Source of the DNA: CAIWHR01 sp963726765
Lineage (GTDB): Bacteria > Pseudomonadota > Gammaproteobacteria > Burkholderiales > Casimicrobiaceae
Length of the DNA: 64,000 bases
NCBI GenBank assembly: GCA_963726765.1
Contig: CAVSDH010000011.1
Coordinates: 1 to 64,000 of the forward strand
Direction of reading: 5' to 3'
The notes under the pieces are model-generated. The model did no database searches. It saw only the letters and a list, made by a program, of their open reading frames with translations, and was not told where the DNA came from. Numbering within the stretch: position 1 is the first letter of the stretch; every line of letters begins with the position of its first letter. A program made the position numbers and the translations under genes. Below are positions 35,491 through 45,041 of the stretch, in pieces.

Positions 35491-36506
35491 AAGAGCTTCT
35501 CGGCCGCCGCCAGGAGCTTTGCGCAGTTCTCGTTCTTGTCGGCGAAGTCCTTCCAGACCGGTCGCGCGAGCACCTGCCACTTCCTGAGCGTGGCCTCGTC
35601 GAGGTCGGACACCTTGGCGCCGGCCTTCGTGTAGACGCCCGCTACGGCGGCATCGTCGGCCATTGCACTCTCAACGGCGAATTTTTCGAGATCGGTGCCA
35701 ACGGCCATGATCGCGTCCTGCTGCGGCTTCGGGAGCTTGTCGAAGACCTGCTTCGACATCATCAACGGCTCGAACATGAACCAGTACGACTTGCCGCGCC
35801 CGCTCGTCAGGAACTTCGAGACTTCCTCCAGCCGGAACGAGATGAGGCTCGTCGACGACGTGAGCGCGGCGTCCATCGCGCCCGTCTGCATCGCCGCGTA
35901 GATTTCGTTCGACGGCAGCGAAAGAACCGAGGCGCCGGCGTCCTTGAACATCATGTCCATCTCGCGGCTGCCGCCGCGCACCTTCACGCCCTTTGCATCT
36001 TCAGGACCCACGAGCGGCCTGCTGCGGCTCGCGACGCCACCCGCCTGCCAGATCCACGTCACGACGATGACGCCTTTCTCGGCGAGGATCTGCGTCAGCA
36101 GCTTGCCGACTTCGGCGTTCTTCCATTTGCTGCCGATCTCGTAGGAGGGCACCAGCGCCGGAAGCAGTCCTATGTTCGTCTCGGGCACCTCGCCGCCCGC
36201 ATACGACAGCGGCACGAGCGAAAGATCGAGCGCGCCGCGGCGGAGCGCACTGAACTGCGAGTTGACCTTCACCAGCGACGAGTTCGGGTAGATGTCGAAC
36301 TTCAGGGCGCCGTTGGTTCGCTTTTCGACGTCCTGCGCGAACTTGCGCACGAGGCGGTCGCGGAAGTCGCCCTGGTCCGTCGTGCCGCCGGGAAACTGGT
36401 GCGAGATCTTGAGGTTCGTGGTCTGTGCGTGGGCGCGAAGTCCCGAGAGAGCGAGCGGAACAGCCGCGAGCGAACAGGCGAGCAGACGGCGGCGGGAATG
36501 CAACAT
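35487..36506 (-). CDS. TRAP transporter periplasmic binding protein, DctP-like
   Basis: Solute receptor of 339 aa. The signal peptide (RRRLLACSLAAVPLALSGLRAHA) precedes the mature start TTNLKISHQFPGGTTDQGDF; VKVRGGSREMDMMFKDAGAS contains the conserved arginine that pairs with the ligand carboxylate in this family, and LPSNEIYAAMQTGAMDAAL is typical. GGAGGAAGCC directly upstream of ATG 36506 is a strong ribosome-binding site. First gene of dctP-Q-M. A carboxylate ligand is expected; which one is unknown. Confidence 0.93.
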   Translation of the reverse strand: MLHSRRRLLACSLAAVPLALSGLRAHAQTTNLKISHQFPGGTTDQGDFRDRLVRKFAQDVEKRTNGALKFDIYPNSSLVKVNSQFSALRRGALDLSLVPLSYAGGEVPETNIGLLPALVPSYEIGSKWKNAEVGKLLTQILAEKGVIVVTWIWQAGGVASRSRPLVGPEDAKGVKVRGGSREMDMMFKDAGASVLSLPSNEIYAAMQTGAMDAALTSSTSLISFRLEEVSKFLTSGRGKSYWFMFEPLMMSKQVFDKLPKPQQDAIMAVGTDLEKFAVESAMADDAAVAGVYTKAGAKVSDLDEATLRKWQVLARPVWKDFADKNENCAKLLAAAEKLL

Positions 36507-36758
36507 GGCTTCCTCCAGTGTCGACCGCGCGGTCGCGCGCGAACGATAAGGCCCTCGCGGGCACAGCTTGTTATGGTGATCGCAGGGTGCCACTCGATGC
36601 CGTACCCCCGGCAGCCTCTGCAGATCGCGAGATGATGCGTCAACGACGGCGTCTTCGCAATGGTTCGCGCAGCGGGGCCCGGCTCGGTGCGCGCGGAAGA
36701 CGAAGGTATGATGGCCGGTGTCGCCGCCGCGATGGCAGGCGACCGAAGCGGGGCACCG

Positions 36759-37535
36759 ATGACGCGCGGATTCCCAGCCATGCTCGCCGCCGTGCTTGCG
36801 ATTGCGCCGGCAATTGCGCAGCCCGACATCGATTACGCGCGCGAGGAACGCTGGGCGCAGGAGGTGGTCCCGTCGATCGTCGTCGGCGACGCGGTCTGGC
36901 TCGTCACTCCGACGCGCGCGAAGGTTCTCGCGATCCTGACCGTGCCGTCCGGCACGCCCAACGGAGGCGTGATCATCATTCACGGCCTCGGCGTTCACCC
37001 GGATTTCGGCATGGTCGGCGGTGTGCGCGCGCATCTCGCCGATGCGGGCTTCGTGACGCTGTCGGTGCAGATGCCGGTGCTCGGCGCAGGGGCCTCGCGT
37101 GCCGACTACGCGGTCACGCTCGCCGCCGCCGCGGAGCGGATCGCCGCGGCAATCGACTTTCTCCACGCAAGGCGCATTGCAAGAGTCGCCCTCGTGTCGC
37201 ACAGCGTCGGGGCCACGATGGCAAACGCCTACGTCGCTCGGACGGATGCCGCGCGCGTGGATGCGTGGGTGCCGATCGGCATGCTCGTCGATTTCGCGTC
37301 GCCTCCGAAGGAGCCGGTGCAGGACGTGCTGGCCGAGAACGAATTGACCGAAGTTGCCGCCGCCGCGCCATTGCGCGCGAAGCGGCTGCCGCGCGACGGG
37401 TGTTCGCGCCAGGTCGTGATCGCCGGGGCCGACCACTATTTCGAGAGACGGGAGAAGGAGCTCTCGGCGGCGATCGCAGCGTTTCTCGATCGCGTGTTCA
37501 GCGGGCGGTGCGCGGCCACCGCTCCACCTGCTTGA
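36759..37535 (+). CDS. Secreted alpha/beta hydrolase-like protein (DUF3530-like)
   Basis: ATG 36759 gives a clean signal peptide (FPAMLAAVLAIAPAIAQ) and a mature protein of about 240 aa. The hydrolase fold is indicated by GGVIIIHGLGVHPDFGMVGG (oxyanion region), the nucleophile motif LVSHSVGATMANAY and the late histidine in IAGADHYFERREKE. This pattern fits the DUF3530 family, whose biological role is not established. It reads in the opposite direction to dctP, about 250 nt away, so it has its own promoter. Confidence 0.72.
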   Translation: MTRGFPAMLAAVLAIAPAIAQPDIDYAREERWAQEVVPSIVVGDAVWLVTPTRAKVLAILTVPSGTPNGGVIIIHGLGVHPDFGMVGGVRAHLADAGFVTLSVQMPVLGAGASRADYAVTLAAAAERIAAAIDFLHARRIARVALVSHSVGATMANAYVARTDAARVDAWVPIGMLVDFASPPKEPVQDVLAENELTEVAAAAPLRAKRLPRDGCSRQVVIAGADHYFERREKELSAAIAAFLDRVFSGRCAATAPPA

Positions 37536-37587
37536 TTCGTGATGTCGAGCGGTCGGCCGTCAGCGCGGGCTCGCCCGGGTCGCATCG

Positions 37588-38583
37588 CTAATCGCGATCG
37601 TCGTCCTCGCCGCGTGTGGCGCGCGTAAGCCGGTCGCGTACGGCGAACCATTCGTCATCGGCGGGCACGCCCTCGATCAGGATCGCGTCGGCGTTCGCCG
37701 CGTCGAGCATGCGCAGGTCGGTGTAGAGGTCATGCGCGTAGGCCGCGGCGCCGCGGGGCGCCTGCAACCAGATGCCGGCGAAATCGGCGGGACGCGCGAC
37801 GGTTCGCGCAAGCACGGCGACGGACTCGCCACGGTTTTCGAGGCGGTTGATCTCGGCGCGCAGCCTGTCCGGATAGAGCAGCGTTGCAGGTGTGCGGGGC
37901 GCGTAATGCGCGGGCAGGCTGCCCGAGGCGCGAGGCGCGTCGCGGCCGGGCGGGGCGAGCATGCGCCGCAGCACGCGCGCGAGTTCCGCGACCGGAACGC
38001 CTCCCGGCCGCAGCAGCACCGGCACGCCGGCGACGAACGCGACGATCGTCGATTCGATGCCGACGGCACACGCGCCGCCGTCGAGAATGAGCGATACCGC
38101 ATCACCGAGGTCGTCGTCGACGTGCGCCGCCGTCGTTGGCGAGATGCGGCCGAAGCGGTTTGCCGACGGCGCCGCCACACCGTCGCCGAACGCCGCAAGC
38201 AATTCGCGGGCGACCGGATGCGACGGCACGCGCAATCCGACACTGTCATCGCCGCCGGTCACGACATCGGACGCGCGGTCGGTACGCGGCAGTATCAGCG
38301 TCAGGGGGCCCGGCCAGAACGCGTCGGCCAGTGCGCGCGCGCCTTCCGGAAACTCGCGCGCCCAGCGCGGCACGTGCGAGACGTCGGGCAAGTGCACGAT
38401 CAGCGGATGGTCGACGGGCCGGCCCTTTGCCGCGAACACGCGCCGCACCGCGTCCGGATTGTTCGCGTCTGCGCCAAGGCCGTAGACCGTCTCCGTCGGG
38501 AACGCGACGAGTTCGCCCGCGCGCAAGCGCAGGACGGCGCGCGCGATCGCTGCGGGTGTTGCGGGCTCGATGCGAGGAGTCAA
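37588..38583 (-). CDS. Threonylcarbamoyl-AMP synthase (Sua5/YrdC/TsaC type)
   Basis: Makes threonylcarbamoyl-AMP from threonine, bicarbonate and ATP for t6A37 modification of tRNA. The YrdC domain covers residues about 12-200: FPTETVYGLGADANN, AAKGRPVDHPLIVHL, WPGPLTLIL, VGLRVPSHPVARELL, APSANRFGRISPT and ILDGGACAVGIESTIV. The length of 331 aa and the linker SLPAHYAPRTPATLLY leading to a C-terminal Sua5 domain place it in the longer Sua5 type and not the short TsaC. It is divergent from metK. Confidence 0.93.
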   Translation of the reverse strand: MTPRIEPATPAAIARAVLRLRAGELVAFPTETVYGLGADANNPDAVRRVFAAKGRPVDHPLIVHLPDVSHVPRWAREFPEGARALADAFWPGPLTLILPRTDRASDVVTGGDDSVGLRVPSHPVARELLAAFGDGVAAPSANRFGRISPTTAAHVDDDLGDAVSLILDGGACAVGIESTIVAFVAGVPVLLRPGGVPVAELARVLRRMLAPPGRDAPRASGSLPAHYAPRTPATLLYPDRLRAEINRLENRGESVAVLARTVARPADFAGIWLQAPRGAAAYAHDLYTDLRMLDAANADAILIEGVPADDEWFAVRDRLTRATRGEDDDRD

Positions 38584-38752
38584 GAAATGCCGCCGTGATC
38601 GACTGCGCGGACGGGATCGCGATGCGCTCGACGGTCGCGCAGGTCCTCGAGAGGCAGGTCCGATCTGTTAGAATTCGACCTTTTGCGCAGCATCGTCAGG
38701 GCCCGCCTTCGACCCCGGCGCGGGCGTGCGATCGCGGTGGCAAGGAGTGGCA

Positions 38753-39919
<1,167 letters not shown>

Positions 39920-39921
39920 GC

Positions 39922-40410
39922 ATGGCGATGCCCCACGCCGATGTCGCGCATTTCACGCGGCGCCTCGCGTCGCGGTGGCAGTCCGCGTGCTGGACGGGGC
40001 TCGTCGTGCGCGCGATCCCCGCGCGCGAAGAGCTCGCAGGGGGTGACGTCGTGCGCACTCCGGACCACTATCTCGGCGCCGCGTGGCCGCCGGGTGCGCC
40101 GACGCGGTGGCCCGAGGTCGTCGTCATCGGATCGCCATCGGCCGACAATGCGCTGGCCGAGATATTCGTTCATCTTCCTGACGACGCGCGCGTCTTCCTG
40201 GCGGGGATCGATGACGTCGACGCCTCGCTGGCCGCCGAAATCCTGCTTGCGTCGGACCACAATCTCGAGCGGTACCAGCGCGAGGCGCTCGCCGACTTCG
40301 TCGCCGCCGAACGTCTGCGCGTCGGGGCTGGGATCCGCGCTCGTTACACGGGGCGCGATGCGGGATTCGAGCGCTTTCGCGCGCGCGTGCTCGATCCCCG
40401 AATGAAGTGA
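39922..40410 (+). CDS. Hypothetical protein (162 aa)
   Basis: It starts 2 nt after the metK stop, so probably cotranscribed. The sequence is mixed alpha/beta with EVVVIGSPSADNALAEIFVH and FLAGIDDVDASLAAEILLAS in the middle, no signal peptide, no membrane segment and no motif I recognise. Composition is like the neighbours. It ends 4 nt before the next start, which suggests a metK / hypothetical / oxidoreductase transcript. Confidence 0.65.
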   Translation: MAMPHADVAHFTRRLASRWQSACWTGLVVRAIPAREELAGGDVVRTPDHYLGAAWPPGAPTRWPEVVVIGSPSADNALAEIFVHLPDDARVFLAGIDDVDASLAAEILLASDHNLERYQREALADFVAAERLRVGAGIRARYTGRDAGFERFRARVLDPRMK

Positions 40411-40414
40411 GACG

Positions 40415-41563
40415 ATGACCGCGACCGAGGCCTCCGAACAGCGCGGGGCGCATCTGTTCGATCCGATTTCGCTGCGCTCGCTCGCGCTGCCTAACCGCAT
40501 CGTCGTCTCTCCGATGTGCCAGTATTCGGCCGACGACGGCTGTGCGACGGATTGGCATCTGATCCACTGGGGCCAGCTGCTGCTGTCCGGTGCGGCAATG
40601 CTGACCATCGAAGCGACCGCCGTTTCGCCCGAAGGCCGGATCACGCCGGGCTGCCTCGGCCTCTACGACGATGCGACCGAGCGCGCACTCGCCGACCGCC
40701 TGCGTCGTGCGCGGCGACAGGCGCCACCGATGGCCGTGGCGCTGCAGCTCGCGCACGCGGGCCGCAAGGGCTCATCGGCCCGGCCGTGGGAAGGCGGCGC
40801 GCTGCTGTCGGCGGAAAAGGGGGGGTGGACTCCCGTCGCGCCCTCGGCCGTGCCGCACGCGGACGGCGAGGCCGCGCCGGCGGCGCTCCCCATCGCGGGC
40901 CTCGCGCGTGTCCGTGACGCGTTCGTTGGAGCCGCGGAGCGCGCGCTTCGCGTCGGCATCGACGCCCTCGAGCTGCACATGGCGCACGGCTACCTGCTGC
41001 ACGAATTCCTGTCGCCCGTTTCGAACCATCGCGACGATGCCTACGGCGGCAGCCTGGGCAACCGCATCCGGTTCCCGCTCGAAGTATTCGACGCCGTGCG
41101 CGGCGCGTGGCCGGCCGACCGTCCGCTGGGTGTGCGCATTTCGGCGACCGATTGGGTCGACGACGGCTGGACGGTCGAGGACTCGATCGCACTGGCACGC
41201 GAACTGAAGGCACGCGATTGCACCTGGATCGACGTGTCGAGCGGGGGCATCTCGCCGCGGCAGAGGATTCCGTCGCCAAGCCCGGGCATCCAGGTGCCGT
41301 TCGCGCGTGCGATCCGCGGCGCCACCGGCATCACGACGATGGCCGTCGGACTCATCACCGATCCGAAACACGCCGACGCGATCGTCGCCGCGGGCGACGC
41401 CGACATGGTCGCCATGGCGCGTGCGTTCCTGCGCGACCCGCGCTGGCCGTGGCGCGCCGCGATGGAGCTCGGGGCGACGGTTCGCGGCGCTCCGCAATAC
41501 TGGCGGGCGCTGACCCGGGAAAACGCCGGGATCTTCGGTGCACTCAAGGCCGGTCAACGCTGA
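40415..41563 (+). CDS. NADH:flavin oxidoreductase, Old Yellow Enzyme family (YqjM-like)
   Basis: FMN-dependent ene-reductase of 382 aa. YqjM-type markers are the cysteine motif IVVSPMCQYSADDG that tunes the flavin, LQLAHAGRKGSS, the substrate-binding pair in ALELHMAHGYLLHEFLSP, SNHRDDAYGGSLGNRIRF and the late phosphate-binding ADMVAMARAFLRDP. It probably reduces activated C=C bonds with NAD(P)H. Its physiological substrate is unknown. Confidence 0.93.
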   Translation: MTATEASEQRGAHLFDPISLRSLALPNRIVVSPMCQYSADDGCATDWHLIHWGQLLLSGAAMLTIEATAVSPEGRITPGCLGLYDDATERALADRLRRARRQAPPMAVALQLAHAGRKGSSARPWEGGALLSAEKGGWTPVAPSAVPHADGEAAPAALPIAGLARVRDAFVGAAERALRVGIDALELHMAHGYLLHEFLSPVSNHRDDAYGGSLGNRIRFPLEVFDAVRGAWPADRPLGVRISATDWVDDGWTVEDSIALARELKARDCTWIDVSSGGISPRQRIPSPSPGIQVPFARAIRGATGITTMAVGLITDPKHADAIVAAGDADMVAMARAFLRDPRWPWRAAMELGATVRGAPQYWRALTRENAGIFGALKAGQR

Positions 41564-41607
41564 CGACCGCGCCTGCGCAACCTTTTCTGCAACCGGGGAT
41601 TTTCGGG

Positions 41608-41613
41608 TACAAT
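41608..41613 (+). promoter_or_regulatory. Candidate -10 element for the 42-residue gene
   Basis: TACAAT at 41608-41613 lies about 70 nt upstream of the small gene, just past the stop of the oxidoreductase. The -35 region is poor (TTCTGC with 17-nt spacing), so the call rests on the -10 and on position. If correct, the small gene is monocistronic with a leader of about 65 nt. Confidence 0.35.
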
Positions 41614-41685
41614 TTCCGTCTTTCGCGCCGCCGCATGGGGCGCGGACCCGAATCAACGCAATAGTAGTGAAGGGAGGTGATGCTC

Positions 41686-41814
41686 ATGGCCGAACGATCC
41701 CGCACCCGTCGCAATACCCTCGAGCGCCGCTGCCTCGGCAAAGCCTACAAGCGTCTCTTCGTCGGCTCGCAGAAGGGCATTTTCAAGATGCTCGAGAAAA
41801 TCAAGAAGGCGTAA
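41686..41814 (+). CDS. Small basic protein (42 aa), unknown family
   Basis: GGGAGG (41672-41677) stands 8 nt before ATG 41686, an excellent ribosome-binding site; ATG 41680 in the same frame is too close to it. The product runs MAERSRTRRNTLERRCLG, then KAYKRLFVGSQKGIF and ends in KMLEKIKKA: highly basic, no membrane segment, likely RNA- or ribosome-binding or nucleoid-associated. It does not match bS21, bTHX or bS22, which I compared from memory. An 11-bp perfect hairpin lies 37 nt after the stop. The single-gene layout with strong start and hairpin supports expression. Confidence 0.6.
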   Translation: MAERSRTRRNTLERRCLGKAYKRLFVGSQKGIFKMLEKIKKA

Positions 41815-41851
41815 CGGCCTTCCTTTCGGCGCCGCGCGCCGATCCCGTGCA

Positions 41852-41876
41852 AGAGGGCCGCGAATCGCGGCCCTCT
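41852..41876. terminator. Perfect 11-bp hairpin after the small basic-protein gene
   Basis: AGAGGGCCGCG (41852-41862), loop AAT, CGCGGCCCTCT (41866-41876). The stem is perfect and GC-rich; only a few T residues follow, so it is not a textbook intrinsic terminator. It sits between the small gene and the convergent DUF418 gene (stop at 41890) and could serve both strands as a bidirectional terminator or RNA 3'-end stabiliser. Confidence 0.65.
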
Positions 41877-41889
41877 GCTATTGGTGCCG

Positions 41890-43146
41890 CTATGCCGACC
41901 GCACGCCGGCGGTGGCGCGCGCGTGGTCTACGGCAGGGCGGTGGCCGTAGGTCAGGAACCGCCACGCCCATTCCATGGGCCCGAACTCGAAACGCCGCAG
42001 CCACCACAGGCTCAGCGGGACCTGGATGACGAAGAAGATCGCGAACGCGAGCGCCAGTCCGGCGGCGGGCCCTACCTTGCCCCACAGCCCGAAACCCCAG
42101 CCATAGAAGAGGCTCGTCGCGATCAGCGTCTGCATCAGATAGTTGGTGAGCGGCATGCGGCCGGCTGCCGCCACCGGCGCGAAGATCCGCTGCCACGCCG
42201 GCAGCTGTGCAAGCCGCACGATGGTGAACACATAGAACATCATGAGGCTGAGCCGGCAGAGCACGTACGAAATGCTGATGACGATCTTGATCGGCGTCGG
42301 TCCCGGCGCGCGGTTCATTTCGCCCAGGATCCCGAACACGAGCGCGCACACGACGCCGACGCCGAGGGCCCACCACTGCAGGCGCCTGATCGCGGGCATC
42401 AGTTCGGGGATGCGCCGCACCCAGCCGTTGCGGCCGATGAGAAAGCCGATCAGCATCGTCGTCGTCATGAGAACGTAGAAGCCGACCGTTCCCCAGAGCA
42501 TCATCGGGTTCGCATAGAAGAGGAGCGCCTCGCGCGCATGCTCGCCCGCGGCGACCAGGAACGACCCGTGTCCATAGGCGGCGTTGTTCGACGCTTCCCA
42601 GCCCTGCATCAACGCGACGTTCGCCTTGACCATCTCCGGGGTGATGACGAGGAGCCGCAGCGTCCCCGAGACCGCGGGATAGAGAAGGCAGAGTCCGATC
42701 AGCACGCAGACGGTTCGATTGGACACGCGGCGCAAGAGCAGCAGGAGGAAGCCGAGCAGCGCGTAGATGTGCAGCACGTCGCCGGTCCAGAACACCGTCG
42801 CGTGGATGACGCCGAAGGCGAGCAGCGCCAGCAGGCGGCGCGTGTAGATCGCGACTGCCCGCTCGGGCTCGCGTTCCTGGAGGCGCCCCAGCTGGATCGT
42901 GAAGCCGATGCCAAAGAGCAGGCTGAACATGCTGTTGAACTTGCCCGAGAACAGCATGTCGCGAACGAGCTCGGCACCGAGATCCCACGGCTGTGTCCAG
43001 AGATGCGAGCCGTCGGCCTCGATGAAGAACGAGTTCGTGAAACCCGGCATGTTCATGATCAGGATGCCGAGCAAGGCGAACCCGCGCACGATGTCGAGCG
43101 TGACGATGCGTTCGCTGGCGGGCAGCGGGTCGACGCGACTGTCCAT
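41890..43146 (-). CDS. DUF418 family membrane protein (YeiB-like)
   Basis: Polytopic membrane protein of 418 aa. The N-terminus has ERIVTLDIVRGFALLGILIM and FSGKFNSMFSLLFGIGFTIQ, both diagnostic of DUF418/YeiB proteins, and the C-terminal half holds the DUF418 core AGRMPLTNYLMQTLIATSLF followed by FYGWGFGLWG. About ten hydrophobic segments. The fold is related to acyltransferase-3-type membrane enzymes, but no activity is established. ATG 43146 is divergent from the hydratase gene. Confidence 0.88.
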   Translation of the reverse strand: MDSRVDPLPASERIVTLDIVRGFALLGILIMNMPGFTNSFFIEADGSHLWTQPWDLGAELVRDMLFSGKFNSMFSLLFGIGFTIQLGRLQEREPERAVAIYTRRLLALLAFGVIHATVFWTGDVLHIYALLGFLLLLLRRVSNRTVCVLIGLCLLYPAVSGTLRLLVITPEMVKANVALMQGWEASNNAAYGHGSFLVAAGEHAREALLFYANPMMLWGTVGFYVLMTTTMLIGFLIGRNGWVRRIPELMPAIRRLQWWALGVGVVCALVFGILGEMNRAPGPTPIKIVISISYVLCRLSLMMFYVFTIVRLAQLPAWQRIFAPVAAAGRMPLTNYLMQTLIATSLFYGWGFGLWGKVGPAAGLALAFAIFFVIQVPLSLWWLRRFEFGPMEWAWRFLTYGHRPAVDHARATAGVRSA

Positions 43147-43341
43147 GGCACCCCCCGGATCAAATTCCGCGCAGCTTACTCCAACCGCGGCGTATCGCGC
43201 ATTTTCGTTGCGGACGCGATTCGGACAACCTCGATTTTGCGCCGACGACCTCTCGTCGCGGGTCCGTTCGACGCAGTTTCCAGTCGGCGTGGTTTCCGCG
43301 ACAATGGTGAACCGCGCCGGCGGGACGGCGATCTCGGAGCG

Positions 43342-44193
43342 ATGTCGATGAATCCCAAGGAATGGATCGGCAAATCGGAGACCGCCGACGATGTGGCGAC
43401 CGCGACGCCGTATGCTGCGCTGTCGGCCACGCTGGATCGGCCTGCGGAGCGCCCGCCGACCGGCACGCCCCTGCCCGCGTTGTGGCATTGGCTCTATTTT
43501 CTCCCGCTCCATCGACAGTCGGATATCGGTCCCGACGGCCACGCGCAACGCGGCGGCTTTCTCCCGCCGATTCCCCTGCCGCGGCGGATGTGGGCGGGCA
43601 GCCAGTTCCAATTCGCGAAACCGCTGTGCATCGGCGATGCCCTCAGCCGCACGTCGACGATCGAGTCCGTGACTGAAAAATCCGGGCGCACCGGGCCGCT
43701 GGTCTTCGTCAAGGTTCGCCACGAAATTCGCCGCCGGGGTGACACGGAGGTCGCGTTGACGGAGTTTCACGACATCGTCTACCGCGAAGCTCCGAAGCCG
43801 GGCGACGTTGTTCCTGCACCGAAGCCGGCACCCTCGACCAGCGCGTGGTCGCGAGAGTGGATTCCGGACGACGTCCTTCTGTTTCGGTATTCGGCGCTGA
43901 CGTTCAATGGCCATCGCATCCATTACGACCGTCGCTACGTCACGCAGGTGGAAGGCTATCCGGGGCTCGTCGTGCACGGGCCGCTGATCGCCACGCTGCT
44001 GCTCGACCTGTTGCGCCGACAGGCGCCGGAAGCGGAGGTGCTGCGCTACGAATTCCGCGCCATTCGTCCGCTGTTCGATCTCAATCCGTTCTTCGTCTGC
44101 GGCGAGCCGCAGCCCGGCGGCCGGACGTTCAGCCTTTGGGCGCGCGATCACGAGGGAAACCTTGCGATGGACGCGACGGCTGTCGTCCGGTGA
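43342..44193 (+). CDS. MaoC/FAS1-like acyl-CoA hydratase (mesaconyl-C4-CoA hydratase-like)
   Basis: A 283-aa protein with two hot-dog folds. The first half (residues about 1-140) has the RRMWAGSQFQFAKPLCIGDAL strand-helix start typical of the N-terminal FAS1-like dehydratase domain; the second half has LFRYSALTFNGHRIHYDRRY, the MaoC hydratase active-site segment with conserved Asn-Gly-His and downstream GYPGLVVHGPLIATLLLDLL. This architecture is that of mesaconyl-C4-CoA hydratases and related enzymes. GGAG precedes ATG 43342. A CoA-ester lyase gene follows 10 nt after the stop, suggesting successive hydration and cleavage steps. Confidence 0.85.
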   Translation: MSMNPKEWIGKSETADDVATATPYAALSATLDRPAERPPTGTPLPALWHWLYFLPLHRQSDIGPDGHAQRGGFLPPIPLPRRMWAGSQFQFAKPLCIGDALSRTSTIESVTEKSGRTGPLVFVKVRHEIRRRGDTEVALTEFHDIVYREAPKPGDVVPAPKPAPSTSAWSREWIPDDVLLFRYSALTFNGHRIHYDRRYVTQVEGYPGLVVHGPLIATLLLDLLRRQAPEAEVLRYEFRAIRPLFDLNPFFVCGEPQPGGRTFSLWARDHEGNLAMDATAVVR

Positions 44194-44203
44194 CCCTCCG
44201 CCG

Positions 44204-45016
44204 ATGAAATCCGCCGTCACCTATCTTTTCGTGCCGGGCAACCGACCGGAACGCTTCGGCAAGGCGGTCGCTGCGGGCGCCGACGCGGTGATTCTCGACC
44301 TCGAGGATGCGGTTGCGCCGCACGACAAGGTGAACGCCCGGGGCAACGTGCGTTCCTGGGTCGACCAACGCGCGGACGCGAAGCCCGACATCGTCGTGCG
44401 GATCAACGACGCCGGGACGCCATGGTTCGACGCCGATCTCGAGCTGTTGCGAATGGGCGGCATCGCGCTCGTCATGTTGCCGAAGGCGGAGCGCAGCGAG
44501 CCGATCGCCGCGGTCACGTCGGCGCTGGGGGCGCACGGCCGCGTGCTGCCGATCATCGAGACCGCGCAGGGCGTGGAAAGCGTCATGTCGGTCGCGTGCA
44601 CGCCGGGCGTGCAGCGGCTGGTTTTCGGAACGCTCGACTACGGCGTCGACCTCGATCTCTCCGGCGACGAACGCGGCCTCGTCTATCCATCAGCGCGCAT
44701 CGCGCTCGCATCGCGCTGCGCAGGGCTCGACTCGCCGGTGGCGGGCGTGACGCCGGCCATCGACGACGAAGCAATACTGCTCGCGGATCTCGCGTTTGCG
44801 CGCGCTTTCGGATTCGGCGCCAAGCTCTGCATCCACCCGCGGCAGGTCGGCGTCGTACGTGACGCGATGCAACCGACGCCGGACGAACTCGCGTGGGCGC
44901 GCAGGGTCGTCGCGGCGGCGGAACGCTCGGAGGGCGCCGTAGAGGTCGACGGCAGGATGGTGGATCGCCCGGTCATCCTGAAGGCCCGCGCCCTGCTGGA
45001 CCGCGCTCCTCGCTGA
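44204..45016 (+). CDS. CoA-ester lyase (HpcH/HpaI family; citramalyl-/malyl-CoA lyase-like)
   Basis: TIM-barrel C-C lyase of 270 aa related to CitE and citramalyl-CoA lyase. Visible are FVPGNRPERFGKAVAAGADA, the acidic metal-site strand VILDLEDAVAPHDK, VMLPKAERSEPI, the substrate motif LPIIETAQGVESV, FGTLDYGVDL (metal-binding Asp) and AKLCIHPRQV. Being 10 nt behind the MaoC-like hydratase it likely cleaves the hydration product, e.g. citramalyl-CoA to pyruvate and acetyl-CoA. Malyl-CoA or a citrate-lyase-like side activity cannot be excluded. Confidence 0.87.
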   Translation: MKSAVTYLFVPGNRPERFGKAVAAGADAVILDLEDAVAPHDKVNARGNVRSWVDQRADAKPDIVVRINDAGTPWFDADLELLRMGGIALVMLPKAERSEPIAAVTSALGAHGRVLPIIETAQGVESVMSVACTPGVQRLVFGTLDYGVDLDLSGDERGLVYPSARIALASRCAGLDSPVAGVTPAIDDEAILLADLAFARAFGFGAKLCIHPRQVGVVRDAMQPTPDELAWARRVVAAAERSEGAVEVDGRMVDRPVILKARALLDRAPR

Positions 45017-45041
45017 GCGACACGGTACCGTCTCGACCTCC

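Noticed and set aside
35487..37436. 650-codon frame extending upstream of the TRAP binding protein
   Set aside because: The protein has a proper signal peptide and GGAGGA ribosome-binding site at ATG 36506; upstream residues are antisense to the hydrolase gene.
38584..38752. SAM-responsive riboswitch in the metK leader
   Set aside because: No SAM-I, SAM-II or SAM-IV consensus blocks or fitting pairing were found; only a possible -10 and a strong ribosome-binding site.
41680..41814. bS21 (rpsU) or bTHX ribosomal protein gene
   Set aside because: Size and basic character fit, but sequence motifs of bS21 (long helix with RRFKR and RKKxAA) and of bTHX (GKGDRRTRRGK) are absent.
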